Source: CAIVVT01 sp963823095
Lineage (GTDB): Bacteria; Acidobacteriota; Terriglobia; Bryobacterales; Bryobacteraceae
DNA: 64,000 nt
Direction: 5' to 3'
NCBI GenBank assembly: GCA_963823095.1
Contig: CAWGKI010000009.1
Coordinates: 7,946 to 71,945, forward strand
A model generated the notes under the pieces. It saw nothing but the letters and a program-made list of their open reading frames with translations. It was not told the origin of the DNA and did no database searches. Below are positions 15,489-24,311 of the stretch, piece after piece. Within the stretch, counting starts at the first letter, position 1. The number at the start of each line of letters is the position of its first letter. Both the position numbers and the translations under genes were made by a program.

Positions 15489-17945
15489 GTGCTCAGACCT
15501 TGCGCCCTGTCAGCCGCGCTGCTGTTCACGCTCGCCACGAGCGTGACGCCATTTCAAGAAGTAACCTCCGCTCCGGCCTCCCCAGCCGCCGCGATCGGCG
15601 CGGAGATCCATCGCCTGGAGTTGGATCCGGATGCCTGTTACCGGGTGCGCGATCTTTCCTACGAACGTCCCGACGTGCGCTTTTATTTCACCGAAGGCTG
15701 GCTGATCTTCGCCCGCCCCGTCGCGGGCCACAGGATCGCGGCGCTTTACCGGGCAATCGAATCGACGGACGACGCCGAGGTCATGCTGCGTCCCTCCAAC
15801 CGCAGTGAGCGTGCGAGCATGGCCAACGCCGCCGGCACCCCGAACCTCGACGAGCATTTCGGAACCGGCATTTTCCTGTTCGCCGGCGGGGGCGGGGAGC
15901 TGCTGAAAGCGGCTCAGAGCGGCGGCGGCAAGCCGAGTCCGGAACGCGGCCTGCTGTTTGCTTCGGAGATGAACGAGGTCGTCCGGCGTCTCGCCGTGGG
16001 GATGGAAGTGCGTATCACCCACGACTTGCTCGCAAGCGCGGGACGACAGGACGAGGGGCTGTTCTATTCGGCGATCGCCGGCAGGTCGCTCGGTTTCTTC
16101 AACATTCTTTACGACGCGGCGTCATACGAGCAAGTGCTGGTGGGGAAGGTCACGAGTGGATCGAAGGCGGCGTCCTTCGATGTCTGGGCGAGTTTCCGCT
16201 CTCGGGCCAGCCTGCGAGCGAACACGCCCCTGCCGTTGGACTACACGTTGACCAACTACCGGATCGAATCCACGATCCTGCCCGACCTGAAACTGCAGGT
16301 GGTCACGCGCGCCACGCTTCGCGCGCAACGCCGCGTGGAAGGCGTTCTCGCCCTGGATCTCTCGCCGCGCATGCACATCACCGAGGCCAGGGTAGATGGC
16401 CAGAAGGTCGACATCTTCCACAGAGACGCCGAACGCGAAGCCATTCGCGGAAGCGGCGGATTCTCCTCTCTCAATGAGACATTCCTGATCGGCTTGCCTA
16501 CGCCCATGGAAGCCGGACAAACCCGGGAAATCGAAATCCACAACGAGGGCTACCTGATTCGCAAGACGAGCGACGGGGTCTTCTTCGTGGAAGATCGCGT
16601 CAATTGGTACCCGACCCAGTGGCAGACGTTTTCCACATACGATCTGATCTTCCACCTGCCTAAGCAATACCTGCTCGCCGCCCCCGGGGATCCCGTGGAG
16701 GAAAAAGTGGAGGGCGAAGTGCGGACGGTTCATCGCCGCAGCACCCAGCCCATCCGCATCGCCGGGTTCAACATTGGCAATTACGAACATGTCAGCGTCA
16801 AACGGGGCGATTACCAGGTGGATATGTATGCGAACTCCAAGGATGACCCCTCACTCGTGGCGCGCAACACGCATCTCCCGGCCGTGGCGCCGGTGCTGCC
16901 CGCCCAGCAGCCAGGGACGCACAGCGGCGTCAGCGCCATGCCGAACGAGCCGCCTCCCGTCAACGTTCCGGCGCGCATGGCGGAGGTCGGCGCCGAAATC
17001 GCCGAGGAATTCGAGTGGATGGCGGCGCATTTCGGCCCTCCGCCGCTGAAACGAATCGCAATCTCGCCGATCCCCGGGACCTTCGGCCAAGGGTTTCCGG
17101 GGTTGATCTACCTCTCCACCGTCACTTACCTGGACGACGCGCAGCGCCGCGCGCTGCTGCGCAAGGATGTCTCGGCCGAGACCTTCTACAACTCGATCAT
17201 CCACGCCCACGAAACGGCGCACCAGTGGTGGGGCAACCTCGTTGTCCCGGCCACTTACCACGACGACTGGATCTCCGAAGCGCTGGCCAACTACGCCGCG
17301 ATGCTCGTGCTGGAACAGAAGCGAGGGGCGAAAACTCTGGAACTGGTGCTGGATGACTACCGCAGGAGCCTGTTGCTTCCCGGAAAACCGACTACCGTCG
17401 AATCCTTCGGTCCTATCACCTGGGGATACCGGCTCCGGGAGAACGGCCAACTCGATCCGTGGCGCGCCATCATTTACGGCAAGGGCACGTGGATCGTTCA
17501 CATGCTGCGCCGCCGCATGGGTGACGAGAACTTCCTCCGCATGCTGGCCACTTTGCGCAAGCGCTATGAATACCGCACGATCAGCACCGAGGAATTTCGC
17601 GTTCTGGCCGCGAAGTTCCTGCCTCTCGGCGATCCCGACCCCTCGCTTGAGAGTTTCTTCGACACCTGGGTGTATGGCACCGGGATGCCGGCGCTGGAGA
17701 TGTCCACGTCCGTGAAGGGCAAGGCGCCCGCGGTGAAGTTGACCGTCACCGTCCGGCAGAGCGGCGTTCCGGACGATTTCGTCACTGAAGTGCCGGTTGA
17801 GATCCGGCCCGCGGGTGGTGGCAAGCCGATTGTGCGCTGGGTCCACGCAAGTTCAAGTCCCGCGATCTTCACACTCAGATTGAAGGCCCCGCCGCAGCAC
17901 GTCGAACTCGCTCCGCGCCAGGCCGTGCTGTCCAAGGGCAAATGA
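15489..17945 (+). CDS. M1 family zinc aminopeptidase, exported
   Basis: An 818-residue protein from GTG 15489 with a signal peptide (about 1-20). The gluzincin motif HETAHQWWGN (about residues 573-582) with the distal Glu in DWISEALANYAAM (18 residues later) defines the M1 active site. The usual GAMEN exopeptidase motif is not intact; the region before the zinc site reads FGQGFPGLIYLST, so substrate handling may differ from classical aminopeptidase N. The N-terminal third is a large beta-rich domain. It should act outside the cytoplasm. The stop overlaps the UDG gene start by 4 nt (ATGA). Confidence 0.88.
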   Translation: MLRPCALSAALLFTLATSVTPFQEVTSAPASPAAAIGAEIHRLELDPDACYRVRDLSYERPDVRFYFTEGWLIFARPVAGHRIAALYRAIESTDDAEVMLRPSNRSERASMANAAGTPNLDEHFGTGIFLFAGGGGELLKAAQSGGGKPSPERGLLFASEMNEVVRRLAVGMEVRITHDLLASAGRQDEGLFYSAIAGRSLGFFNILYDAASYEQVLVGKVTSGSKAASFDVWASFRSRASLRANTPLPLDYTLTNYRIESTILPDLKLQVVTRATLRAQRRVEGVLALDLSPRMHITEARVDGQKVDIFHRDAEREAIRGSGGFSSLNETFLIGLPTPMEAGQTREIEIHNEGYLIRKTSDGVFFVEDRVNWYPTQWQTFSTYDLIFHLPKQYLLAAPGDPVEEKVEGEVRTVHRRSTQPIRIAGFNIGNYEHVSVKRGDYQVDMYANSKDDPSLVARNTHLPAVAPVLPAQQPGTHSGVSAMPNEPPPVNVPARMAEVGAEIAEEFEWMAAHFGPPPLKRIAISPIPGTFGQGFPGLIYLSTVTYLDDAQRRALLRKDVSAETFYNSIIHAHETAHQWWGNLVVPATYHDDWISEALANYAAMLVLEQKRGAKTLELVLDDYRRSLLLPGKPTTVESFGPITWGYRLRENGQLDPWRAIIYGKGTWIVHMLRRRMGDENFLRMLATLRKRYEYRTISTEEFRVLAAKFLPLGDPDPSLESFFDTWVYGTGMPALEMSTSVKGKAPAVKLTVTVRQSGVPDDFVTEVPVEIRPAGGGKPIVRWVHASSSPAIFTLRLKAPPQHVELAPRQAVLSKGK

Positions 17946-18655
17946 CCTTGACGCCCCAGCTCCGAATCCTCGAGCGCGAGATCGTCGACTGCTCTCGCTG
18001 CCCGCGGCTGCGCGCGTGGTGCGAAGAAGTCGCGCGCGTCAAACGCCGCGCCTATCGCGACCGGGAATACTGGGGCAAGCCCGTGCCCGGCTTTGGAGAT
18101 CCGGCGGCTAAGCTGTTCGTCGTGGGACTCGCACCAGGAGCGCATGGCTCCAATCGCACGGGCCGAGTGTTCACGGGCGACAGCTCGGGCGACCTGCTGT
18201 ATCGCGTCTTGCACAAAGCAGGCTTCGCCAATCGACCCGAGAGCCAGCACCGCGGCGACGGATTGCAGCTCAAAGACGCCTGGATCTCAGCCGCGGTGCG
18301 CTGCGCTCCGCCCGCCAATAAGCCCACGACCGAAGAGATCGAGACTTGCCGCCCGTTCCTGGAGCGGGAGCTTGCGCTGTTGTCGCGGACGCGCGTCTTC
18401 GTCGCCCTCGGAAAGGTCGCCTTCGATAACTGGCTGACGATCCTGCGCTCGCGCGGCTTAGTCGCCTCCCGCGCCGGATTCGTCTTCAGCCACGGAGCCG
18501 AGTTCGAGATTCCCGGCGCGCCGTTGTTGATATCGAGCTATCATCCCAGCCGCCAGAACACGCAGACCGGCCGCCTGACCGAAGAGATGCTGCTCCAGGT
18601 TTTCCGTCGCGCTCGCGCAGTGATGGATGCGGATTCCGGTGATGCGTCACGCTGA
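17942..18655 (+). CDS. Type-5 uracil-DNA glycosylase (UdgB family)
   Basis: 237 residues. Cysteines of the [4Fe-4S] cluster are visible at the N-terminus (CSRCPRLRAWC) and in the middle (CAPP and CRPF). The motif 1 region GLAPGAHGSNRTGRVFTGD (about 60-78) and the C-terminal HPSRQNTQTG (about 200-209) fit family-5 enzymes, which lack the usual polar catalytic residue in motif 1. They remove uracil and hypoxanthine from DNA. The 4-nt overlap with the M1 peptidase gene suggests co-transcription although the functions look unrelated. Confidence 0.9.
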   Translation: MTLTPQLRILEREIVDCSRCPRLRAWCEEVARVKRRAYRDREYWGKPVPGFGDPAAKLFVVGLAPGAHGSNRTGRVFTGDSSGDLLYRVLHKAGFANRPESQHRGDGLQLKDAWISAAVRCAPPANKPTTEEIETCRPFLERELALLSRTRVFVALGKVAFDNWLTILRSRGLVASRAGFVFSHGAEFEIPGAPLLISSYHPSRQNTQTGRLTEEMLLQVFRRARAVMDADSGDASR

Positions 18656-18758
18656 GAAGCTGGTTCTCAGGACAGCTTACGTCTCTTAGTGGTGAGTGTT
18701 GCTAATGTACTGCGCCATGCAAAATGATCATTATTCCTGACGCTCAACGCCGCCGAGT

Positions 18759-18878
18759 GTGGGGCAGCTTGGTAAGCTGCGGCCGATTGTCAATCGGCCC
18801 GGTGCGTCTTCCTTTCCAGAAGGCATTTCCAGACGGCGGCGGTTGCTAACCACCGCGCAGGATGCCATCCTGCCCCAC
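18759..18878. repeat. Modular four-hairpin repeat
   Basis: Bounded by GTGGGGC and GCCCCAC. Hairpins in order: CAGCTT-GGT-AAGCTG, GGCCGATT-GTC-AATCGGCC, a spacer of about 30 nt, GCGGCGGTT-GCT-AACCACCGC and CAGGATG-CC-ATCCTG. It fills most of the 296-nt gap between the UDG gene and the small membrane protein gene; nothing else was recognised in that gap. Confidence 0.8.
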
Positions 18879-18951
18879 CCCATCTCGATAATCGACAGTA
18901 CTTTGGACGCTGTACAATAGCATGACGTTTGGCCGCCGGAAGGGAGCAACC

Positions 18952-19266
18952 ATGCGCTGGTACCACTATGTCGCGTACTTCTTCGGGGGCGCGTTTCTCG
19001 CCAACACCCTGCCCCATCTCGGCAATGGGATCTCAGGGCATGCCTTCCAGAGCCCCTTCGCATCGCCGCCCGGGGAAGGCTTGTCCTCCGCGACGGTCAA
19101 TGTCCTGTGGGGCCTGTTCAACCTTGCCATCGGCTACCTGCTGGTCTGTCGCGTCGGCAGCTTCAATCTGCGCAAGACGCCGCATGCGCTCGTGCTCGGG
19201 GCTGGGATTCTGATCATGTCGCTCATGCTGGCACACGGATTCGGGCGGTTCCACGGGGGACTCTGA
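18952..19266 (+). CDS. Small membrane protein
   Basis: 104 residues from ATG 18952, chosen for GGGAGC just upstream; an earlier in-frame ATG at 18922 lacks one. Three hydrophobic helices are predicted by eye (about 4-22, 45-65 and 77-97). It ends HGFGRFHGGL. I do not recognise a family or function. It stands alone between the hairpin repeat and a Tat-exported protein gene. Confidence 0.65.
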   Translation: MRWYHYVAYFFGGAFLANTLPHLGNGISGHAFQSPFASPPGEGLSSATVNVLWGLFNLAIGYLLVCRVGSFNLRKTPHALVLGAGILIMSLMLAHGFGRFHGGL

Positions 19267-19317
19267 ACCTAGTACCCCGCACGCCAGACGCATGAGACCC
19301 GCGATAACGTAGAGAGC

Positions 19318-20157
19318 ATGTTCACCCGCAGAGAGTTTCTCGCCACCACAAGCGCGGTCGCGCTCGCAGCTAATGCAAAGCCGGAACCGGCGCTGCAAAT
19401 CGGTGTTATGGACGGCGTTCTGCGCTTGTCCTCGAAACCCGAAGCGGCGGCCAAGGCGAAAGCCCTGGGGCTTCCGGGCGTCCAGGTGACGCTCGGCCAG
19501 AACGGCGACAAGTCCCGCATGTTGCTTGAGGACGCGGCCTTACAGCGAGCCTGGGTCGAGGAAGCCAAGCGCGCCCGCGTTAATCTCAACGCCACGTACA
19601 TCGACATTCTTCACGTGAATTGTCTCAAGCAGGATCCGAAAGCCGCGGAGTTCGTTTCGCGCGGCATCGCGGCCACCAAGGCGATTGGCGCTCCCATCCT
19701 GATGACGGTCTTCTTCGGCAAGTGCGAGTTGCTCACCCGCGCCGAAACGGATCAAGCCATGGACGCCTTCAAGGAACTGACGCAGGAGGCAGCTCGCGCA
19801 AAGATCGTGCTGGGCTTCGAGAATGTGCTGCTGGCCGACGAAAACGTGCGCGCCCACGACCGCATTGCCTCGCCGTTCTTCAAAATCTATTACGACGTGG
19901 GCAACCTGACCAACATGAAGGGACAGAACGCCGCCGAGGAGATCCGCAAACTGGGGCGCGAGCGGATCTGCCAGTTCCACTTCAAGGACAAGGGCTATCT
20001 CGGCGAGGGCAAGGTGGACTTTCCGGCCATCCTCTCGGCGATTCGCGAAACCGGTTTCCACGGCTGGGCAAACCTCGAAACGGGCTCGCCTTCGGGCAAC
20101 GTCGAGGCCGACACGAAGCGCAACCTGGACTACCTCAACGGCCTGATGCGGCATTAG
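19318..20157 (+). CDS. Tat-exported TIM-barrel sugar isomerase/epimerase-like protein
   Basis: 279 residues of the xylose-isomerase-like TIM-barrel (AP endonuclease 2) superfamily. The start MFTRREFLATTSAVALAANA is a twin-arginine signal (RREFL). Barrel metal ligands are plausible at GFENV (about 161-165), YYDVGNLTNM (about 190-199), CQFHFKDKG (about 217-225) and the terminal NLETGSP. This pattern is close to hydroxypyruvate isomerase/tagatose epimerase relatives. The substrate is unknown; the folded cofactor-bearing protein is sent to the periplasm. The permease gene starts 12 nt later. Confidence 0.82.
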   Translation: MFTRREFLATTSAVALAANAKPEPALQIGVMDGVLRLSSKPEAAAKAKALGLPGVQVTLGQNGDKSRMLLEDAALQRAWVEEAKRARVNLNATYIDILHVNCLKQDPKAAEFVSRGIAATKAIGAPILMTVFFGKCELLTRAETDQAMDAFKELTQEAARAKIVLGFENVLLADENVRAHDRIASPFFKIYYDVGNLTNMKGQNAAEEIRKLGRERICQFHFKDKGYLGEGKVDFPAILSAIRETGFHGWANLETGSPSGNVEADTKRNLDYLNGLMRH

Positions 20158-20169
20158 CACGGAACTCAG

Positions 20170-21477
20170 ATGCGAGCCGCCCTCGAACGCTACTTCGAAT
20201 TCGCGCGCCTCGAAACGAATTGGAAGACGGAGATCCTCGCCGGCTTCACCACGTTCGTGACGATGGCCTACATCATCTTCGTCAATCCGTCGATTCTCAG
20301 CGAGACCGGAATGCCCTTCGCAGCGATCACCGCCGCGACCTGCCTCGCCTCGGCGTTGGGATGTTTCCTGATGGGCGGCATCGCTCGCTATCCCGTGGCA
20401 CTGGCGCCTGGCATGGGCTTGAACGCCTACTTCACCTTTGCCGTGGTGAAGGGCATGGGTGTGCCCTGGCCCACGGCTTTGGGCGCTGTGTTCATCTCCG
20501 GAGTTTTGTTCCTGATCCTGACGGCGGCCGGCATACGCCAGATGATCATGGAGGCGATCCCGCGCGAATTGTACGCTTCGGTCACCGTGGGCATCGGCCT
20601 GTTCATCGCCTTCATCGGATTCCGCAACGCGGGGATCGTCGTCGCGGATTCGGCAACGCTGGTCGGTCTGGGCAACCTGCGCGCCCCAGGGACGCTGCTC
20701 GCGCTCTTCGGGCTATTCCTGACCGGCGCGCTGATGATCTGGCGCGTGCGAGGCGCAATGCTGCTCGGCGTCGCGGGCACGGCATTGGTGGGCATGTTGA
20801 CGGGCGTCGTGAAATGGGCGCCCCAGCCCTATTCGGTATCGGCGCTCTCGGGCACATTCCTCAAACTGGATGTCTCCGCGGCGTTGAAATTCGGACTGCT
20901 CGAAATCGTCTTCGTCTTCCTCTTCGTCGACCTGTTCGACAACATCGGCACCCTTGTAGCGGTTGGAAAGCGCGCCGGACTATTCGATGCCGATGGCAGG
21001 ATCCCGCGCCTCAACGGCATTCTGACCGCCGACGCAATCGCGACCACGGCCGGTTCGGTATTCGGCACGTCCACTGTGGTCAGCTACATCGAGAGCGCAG
21101 CGGGCGTGGTCGCCGGAGGACGCAGCGGCGTGACTGCGATTGTCACGGGCCTGCTGTTCGTGGTGGCGCTATTCGTTGCTCCCATCGCCGGGGTCATTCC
21201 CGTGCAGGCCACCGCACCCGCGCTGATCCTGGTGGGCGCGTTGATGCTCGGGCATGCCGGCGAGATCGAATGGTCCGATCCGCTGCAGTCGATTCCGGCA
21301 TTCCTTACAATGGCCGCCATACCGCTTACTTTTTCCATCGCGAACGGCCTGGCCTTCGGCTTCGTCTCGTCCACCATCCTTAACCTGCTGGCGGGCAAGG
21401 GGCGCTCGATCCACTGGCTGGTCTACATCCTCGCGGCTCTCTGTATGGCGCGGTTCCTTTATCTTGGAAAAGGGTAA
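20170..21477 (+). CDS. NCS2 family permease (AzgA/PbuG-like purine transporter)
   Basis: 435 residues, 12-14 hydrophobic helices, the standard length for the AzgA/GhxP branch. Family signatures include TNWKTEILAGFTTFVTMAYI (about 18-37), MGLNAYFTF (about 84-92) and the FLFVDLFDNIGTLVAVGKRA stretch (about 250-269). A role in proton-coupled purine base uptake (adenine, guanine, hypoxanthine) is expected from the family; specificity cannot be fixed. It lies close after the TIM-barrel gene and converges on manC. Confidence 0.92.
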   Translation: MRAALERYFEFARLETNWKTEILAGFTTFVTMAYIIFVNPSILSETGMPFAAITAATCLASALGCFLMGGIARYPVALAPGMGLNAYFTFAVVKGMGVPWPTALGAVFISGVLFLILTAAGIRQMIMEAIPRELYASVTVGIGLFIAFIGFRNAGIVVADSATLVGLGNLRAPGTLLALFGLFLTGALMIWRVRGAMLLGVAGTALVGMLTGVVKWAPQPYSVSALSGTFLKLDVSAALKFGLLEIVFVFLFVDLFDNIGTLVAVGKRAGLFDADGRIPRLNGILTADAIATTAGSVFGTSTVVSYIESAAGVVAGGRSGVTAIVTGLLFVVALFVAPIAGVIPVQATAPALILVGALMLGHAGEIEWSDPLQSIPAFLTMAAIPLTFSIANGLAFGFVSSTILNLLAGKGRSIHWLVYILAALCMARFLYLGKG

Positions 21478-21498
21478 TGCGCTTTCGCGCGTCCACTC

Positions 21499-22581
21499 TT
21501 ACAGAAGCTCGATGCGCTTTTGCTTTTCGAGCAGCTTCACCACGTCGCCGACGCGCTGGGCCTGATCCTTGCGAGCCACCAGGAGCGCGTCCGGCGTCTC
21601 GATGACAATCAGATCGTCTACGCCCAGCAGAGCCACCAGTTTGCCCGGCGCATGCACCAGGTTGCCCGCCGCGCTCACAAATAGCGTGTCGCCTTTCGAG
21701 GCGTTGCCATTCGCGTCCTTCGGCAGCAACTCGTGAACGGCATTCCAACTCCCCACGTCGTTCCAATCGATGTCTCCCGCCGCAAAGCCAACGACGCCCT
21801 TCGCCTTTTCGAGAATGGCGTAATCGACGGAGATGCTCTCGCAGCGCGGGAAGACCTCCGCGAGCTTCTCCGCGAAGCGCCTCCCGCCGAACTTCGGCAG
21901 CGACTCAATCAGAGCGGCCGTCTCCGGCAGGTGTTCGCGCATCTCGGCAAGAAACACATCCGCGCGCCAGAAGAACATGCCCGCGTTCCACCCGAAGTGG
22001 CCCGCCTCCACGAATTCGCGCGCAGTCTCCGGATCGGGCTTTTCGCGGAATCGAACGATTTCCACGGGTTCGAGCGACCCGGCCTTCATCTTGCCAGCGG
22101 GAAACTCAACGTAGCCATAGCCCGTCTCCGCCCACCTGGGTGGTATCCCGATGAGCGCCATGCGACCAGCGGCGGCGGTGCGATAGGCCGCCCTGACGAT
22201 CTTGAGAAATGCCGCCGGTTTGCCAATGTGATGGTCGGCCGGGAAGACGCCCATGACGGCGTCGGGATCCGTGTCGTGCAGAACCTTGGCGGCGAGCGCG
22301 ATTGGAGGCGCCGTATTGCGCTGCGCGGGCTCGGCCAGAATCTGGCGCTTCGGCACACCGGGCAACTGGCGCGCGATCTCCTCTCGCAGATGCTCGTTGG
22401 TCAGGATCCAGATTCGCTCACGCGGAATCAGCTTTTCCAAACGCGCCACGGTCTGCTGAATGAGCGTCGATTCCCCGAGAAACTCCAGCACCTGCTTGGC
22501 GCGCTTTGTGCGGCTGCGCGGCCAGAATCGGGTACCTCGTCCGCCGGCCAGGATGAGAGCGTGGTAATGGTCTTGCTTCAC
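21499..22581 (-). CDS. manC: Mannose-1-phosphate guanylyltransferase
   Basis: 360 residues, the short form without the phosphomannose isomerase domain. The GTP-binding signature LAGGRGTRFWPRSR is near the N-terminus (about 11-24), the sugar-phosphate motif is FREKPD (about 174-179), and WNAGMFFW and DVGSWNAVHEL follow. It makes GDP-mannose for glycans of the envelope. The start is GTG at 22581, whose G is shared with the lepB stop codon, so translation is probably coupled to the signal peptidase gene upstream. Confidence 0.92.
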   Translation of the reverse strand: MKQDHYHALILAGGRGTRFWPRSRTKRAKQVLEFLGESTLIQQTVARLEKLIPRERIWILTNEHLREEIARQLPGVPKRQILAEPAQRNTAPPIALAAKVLHDTDPDAVMGVFPADHHIGKPAAFLKIVRAAYRTAAAGRMALIGIPPRWAETGYGYVEFPAGKMKAGSLEPVEIVRFREKPDPETAREFVEAGHFGWNAGMFFWRADVFLAEMREHLPETAALIESLPKFGGRRFAEKLAEVFPRCESISVDYAILEKAKGVVGFAAGDIDWNDVGSWNAVHELLPKDANGNASKGDTLFVSAAGNLVHAPGKLVALLGVDDLIVIETPDALLVARKDQAQRVGDVVKLLEKQKRIELL

Positions 22582-23426
22582 TATTTCAAAGGATAGCCGC
22601 GAACGAACATGAGCGTGCGCTTCCAGCGGGTCTTGGAGAAGAAGTTAAGTCCCAGATCGAGCAGATGATCGAGCGAAATGAAGTTCGGATCGGTAAGATC
22701 CGCGGTCGAGGCGTCGTAGCTCCAGAAGATCGTAACGGGCTTTCCGACGATGTTCTCGCGCGGCACCAGGCCCCAGTAGCGGGAGTCGAGCGAATTGTCC
22801 CGGTTATCGCCCATCGCAAAGTAGTATCCCGGGGGTACCACAAGCTCGCCATTCCTGACGTTGGCCTGGAGCATTTCCACGCCGCGTTCCATCACCAGGC
22901 CGTCGGGCGGCGCCAGCGGGAAGTTGTCGCGGTACTCGTTGGGATACTCGATCTTATGCACGACGTAAGGCTCAACCGCCTTATGCCCGTTGAGGTAGAG
23001 ATCGCGGTTGACCAGGTGAATCCGGTCGCCCGGCACGCCCGCCACGCGCTTGACGTAATTCTCCTTCGGGTTCACCGGATACTTGAAAACGATGATGTCC
23101 CCGCGCTTGACCTCCGTATATGGAAGCAAGAAGCCGCCGAGAGTGGAGTGGGGCGAGTAGGCGAGCTTATCGACGATCATGTGATCGCCGATGAGGACCG
23201 TGTTCTCCATGGAGGACGTCGGCACCACGAAGGCCTGCAACAGAAGCGCCGTCCCGAAGACCAGCAGCAGGATGGTGACCGTCCACTCGGAAATGAATGA
23301 TCGGGTCTTCTCGGCGAAGTCCGGCTTGGTCCCGGGGGCTTCGACTTCCGCCACTGCCGGTTTCCCGGGATCGCCCTTCATGTTCTTACGTTTCATCTTG
23401 TCTGTAGACCGCCGCTCGAATCGCAC
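22581..23426 (-). CDS. lepB: Signal peptidase I (first of a tandem pair)
   Basis: 281 residues. One transmembrane helix (about 48-70) leads into the catalytic domain: the nucleophile Ser in PTSSMENTVLIGD (about 73-85), the general base Lys in NYVKRVAGVPGDR (about 123-135), and the conserved box GDNRDNSLDSRYWG. It cleaves signal peptides of exported proteins at the membrane. The start at 23426 (GTG) is uncertain; ATG at 23396 is an alternative. It sits 16 nt after a second signal peptidase gene and overlaps manC by one base. Confidence 0.92.
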   Translation of the reverse strand: MRFERRSTDKMKRKNMKGDPGKPAVAEVEAPGTKPDFAEKTRSFISEWTVTILLLVFGTALLLQAFVVPTSSMENTVLIGDHMIVDKLAYSPHSTLGGFLLPYTEVKRGDIIVFKYPVNPKENYVKRVAGVPGDRIHLVNRDLYLNGHKAVEPYVVHKIEYPNEYRDNFPLAPPDGLVMERGVEMLQANVRNGELVVPPGYYFAMGDNRDNSLDSRYWGLVPRENIVGKPVTIFWSYDASTADLTDPNFISLDHLLDLGLNFFSKTRWKRTLMFVRGYPLK

Positions 23427-23442
23427 TCATGGGCCATCGGGC

Positions 23443-24279
23443 TCAGCTCCCTGTCGGATACCCGCGGATCAGCATAAACGTTCGCTTCCAACGCGTCTTC
23501 GGAATGAAATTCCGCACGATATCCCAGAGATGCCGGAGATCGATTCCCGAATCCACCAGATCCTCGGTAGGAGAGTCGAAGGACCAGTACACCAGCAATG
23601 GCTTACCGATGATATTTGCCCGCGGCACGAAGCCCCAGTAGCGCGAATCCAGGGATCCATCCCTGTTGTCGCCCATAGCGAAGTACGAGTCCGGAGGCAC
23701 TACGACCTGACCGTCACGGGTGTGCTTGGAGGAGAGCATATCCAGCGCCCGCTCGTCCACTCTCGTATTGGGCTCGGATGGGAAATTGTCGCGGTAGGAG
23801 TCCAAGTAGAAGGTCTTGTGATACTTGTACGGCTCCATGATCGGTTTGCCGTTCAGCCAAACCTGTTTGTTGACGATTCGGATGCGGTCGCCGGGAATGC
23901 CGATTACCCGCTTTACGAACGTCTGCTTGATGTCGACGGGAAAGCGAAAGACAATGATGTCCCCGCGTTTCACCGGCGTATAGGGCAGCAAGTATTTGCT
24001 GATGGGGCCGGAAGGAGCGTAGGCCAGCTTGTCCACCAGCAGGTGGTCGCCGATCAGCAGGGTGTCTTCCATCGAGCCAGTGGGAATGACGAAAGCCTGG
24101 ACTAATGCGGTGGTCCCGAACAGCAGCAGCAGAATGGTAATCGTCCACTCCGCAACTGCGTTGCGGGGCGGGTCGTCAGTCGACTGCGCGGCGGCCGGCG
24201 CGGCGTCCGTTGCTGTCGGCGGATCGGCCGGCGGTGTAAATTCGGCGTCTGAACCGGCCGTTATCTCCTGGTCGCTCAC
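23443..24279 (-). CDS. lepB: Signal peptidase I (second of a tandem pair)
   Basis: 278 residues with the same layout as its neighbour: a cytoplasmic Ala/Asp/Pro-rich N-terminus (about 1-45), a transmembrane helix (about 46-66), the catalytic Ser in IPTGSMEDTLLIGD, Lys in TFVKRVIGIPGDR and the box GDNRDGSLDSRYWG. The two share most motif residues but diverge between them, so this is an older duplication and not a recent copy. Differences in the loop around residue 150-185 suggest different substrate preference (inference). Confidence 0.92.
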   Translation of the reverse strand: MSDQEITAGSDAEFTPPADPPTATDAAPAAAQSTDDPPRNAVAEWTITILLLLFGTTALVQAFVIPTGSMEDTLLIGDHLLVDKLAYAPSGPISKYLLPYTPVKRGDIIVFRFPVDIKQTFVKRVIGIPGDRIRIVNKQVWLNGKPIMEPYKYHKTFYLDSYRDNFPSEPNTRVDERALDMLSSKHTRDGQVVVPPDSYFAMGDNRDGSLDSRYWGFVPRANIIGKPLLVYWSFDSPTEDLVDSGIDLRHLWDIVRNFIPKTRWKRTFMLIRGYPTGS

Positions 24280-24311
24280 TGACTGTCATTGTACCGGATC
24301 GCGTCCGGTCT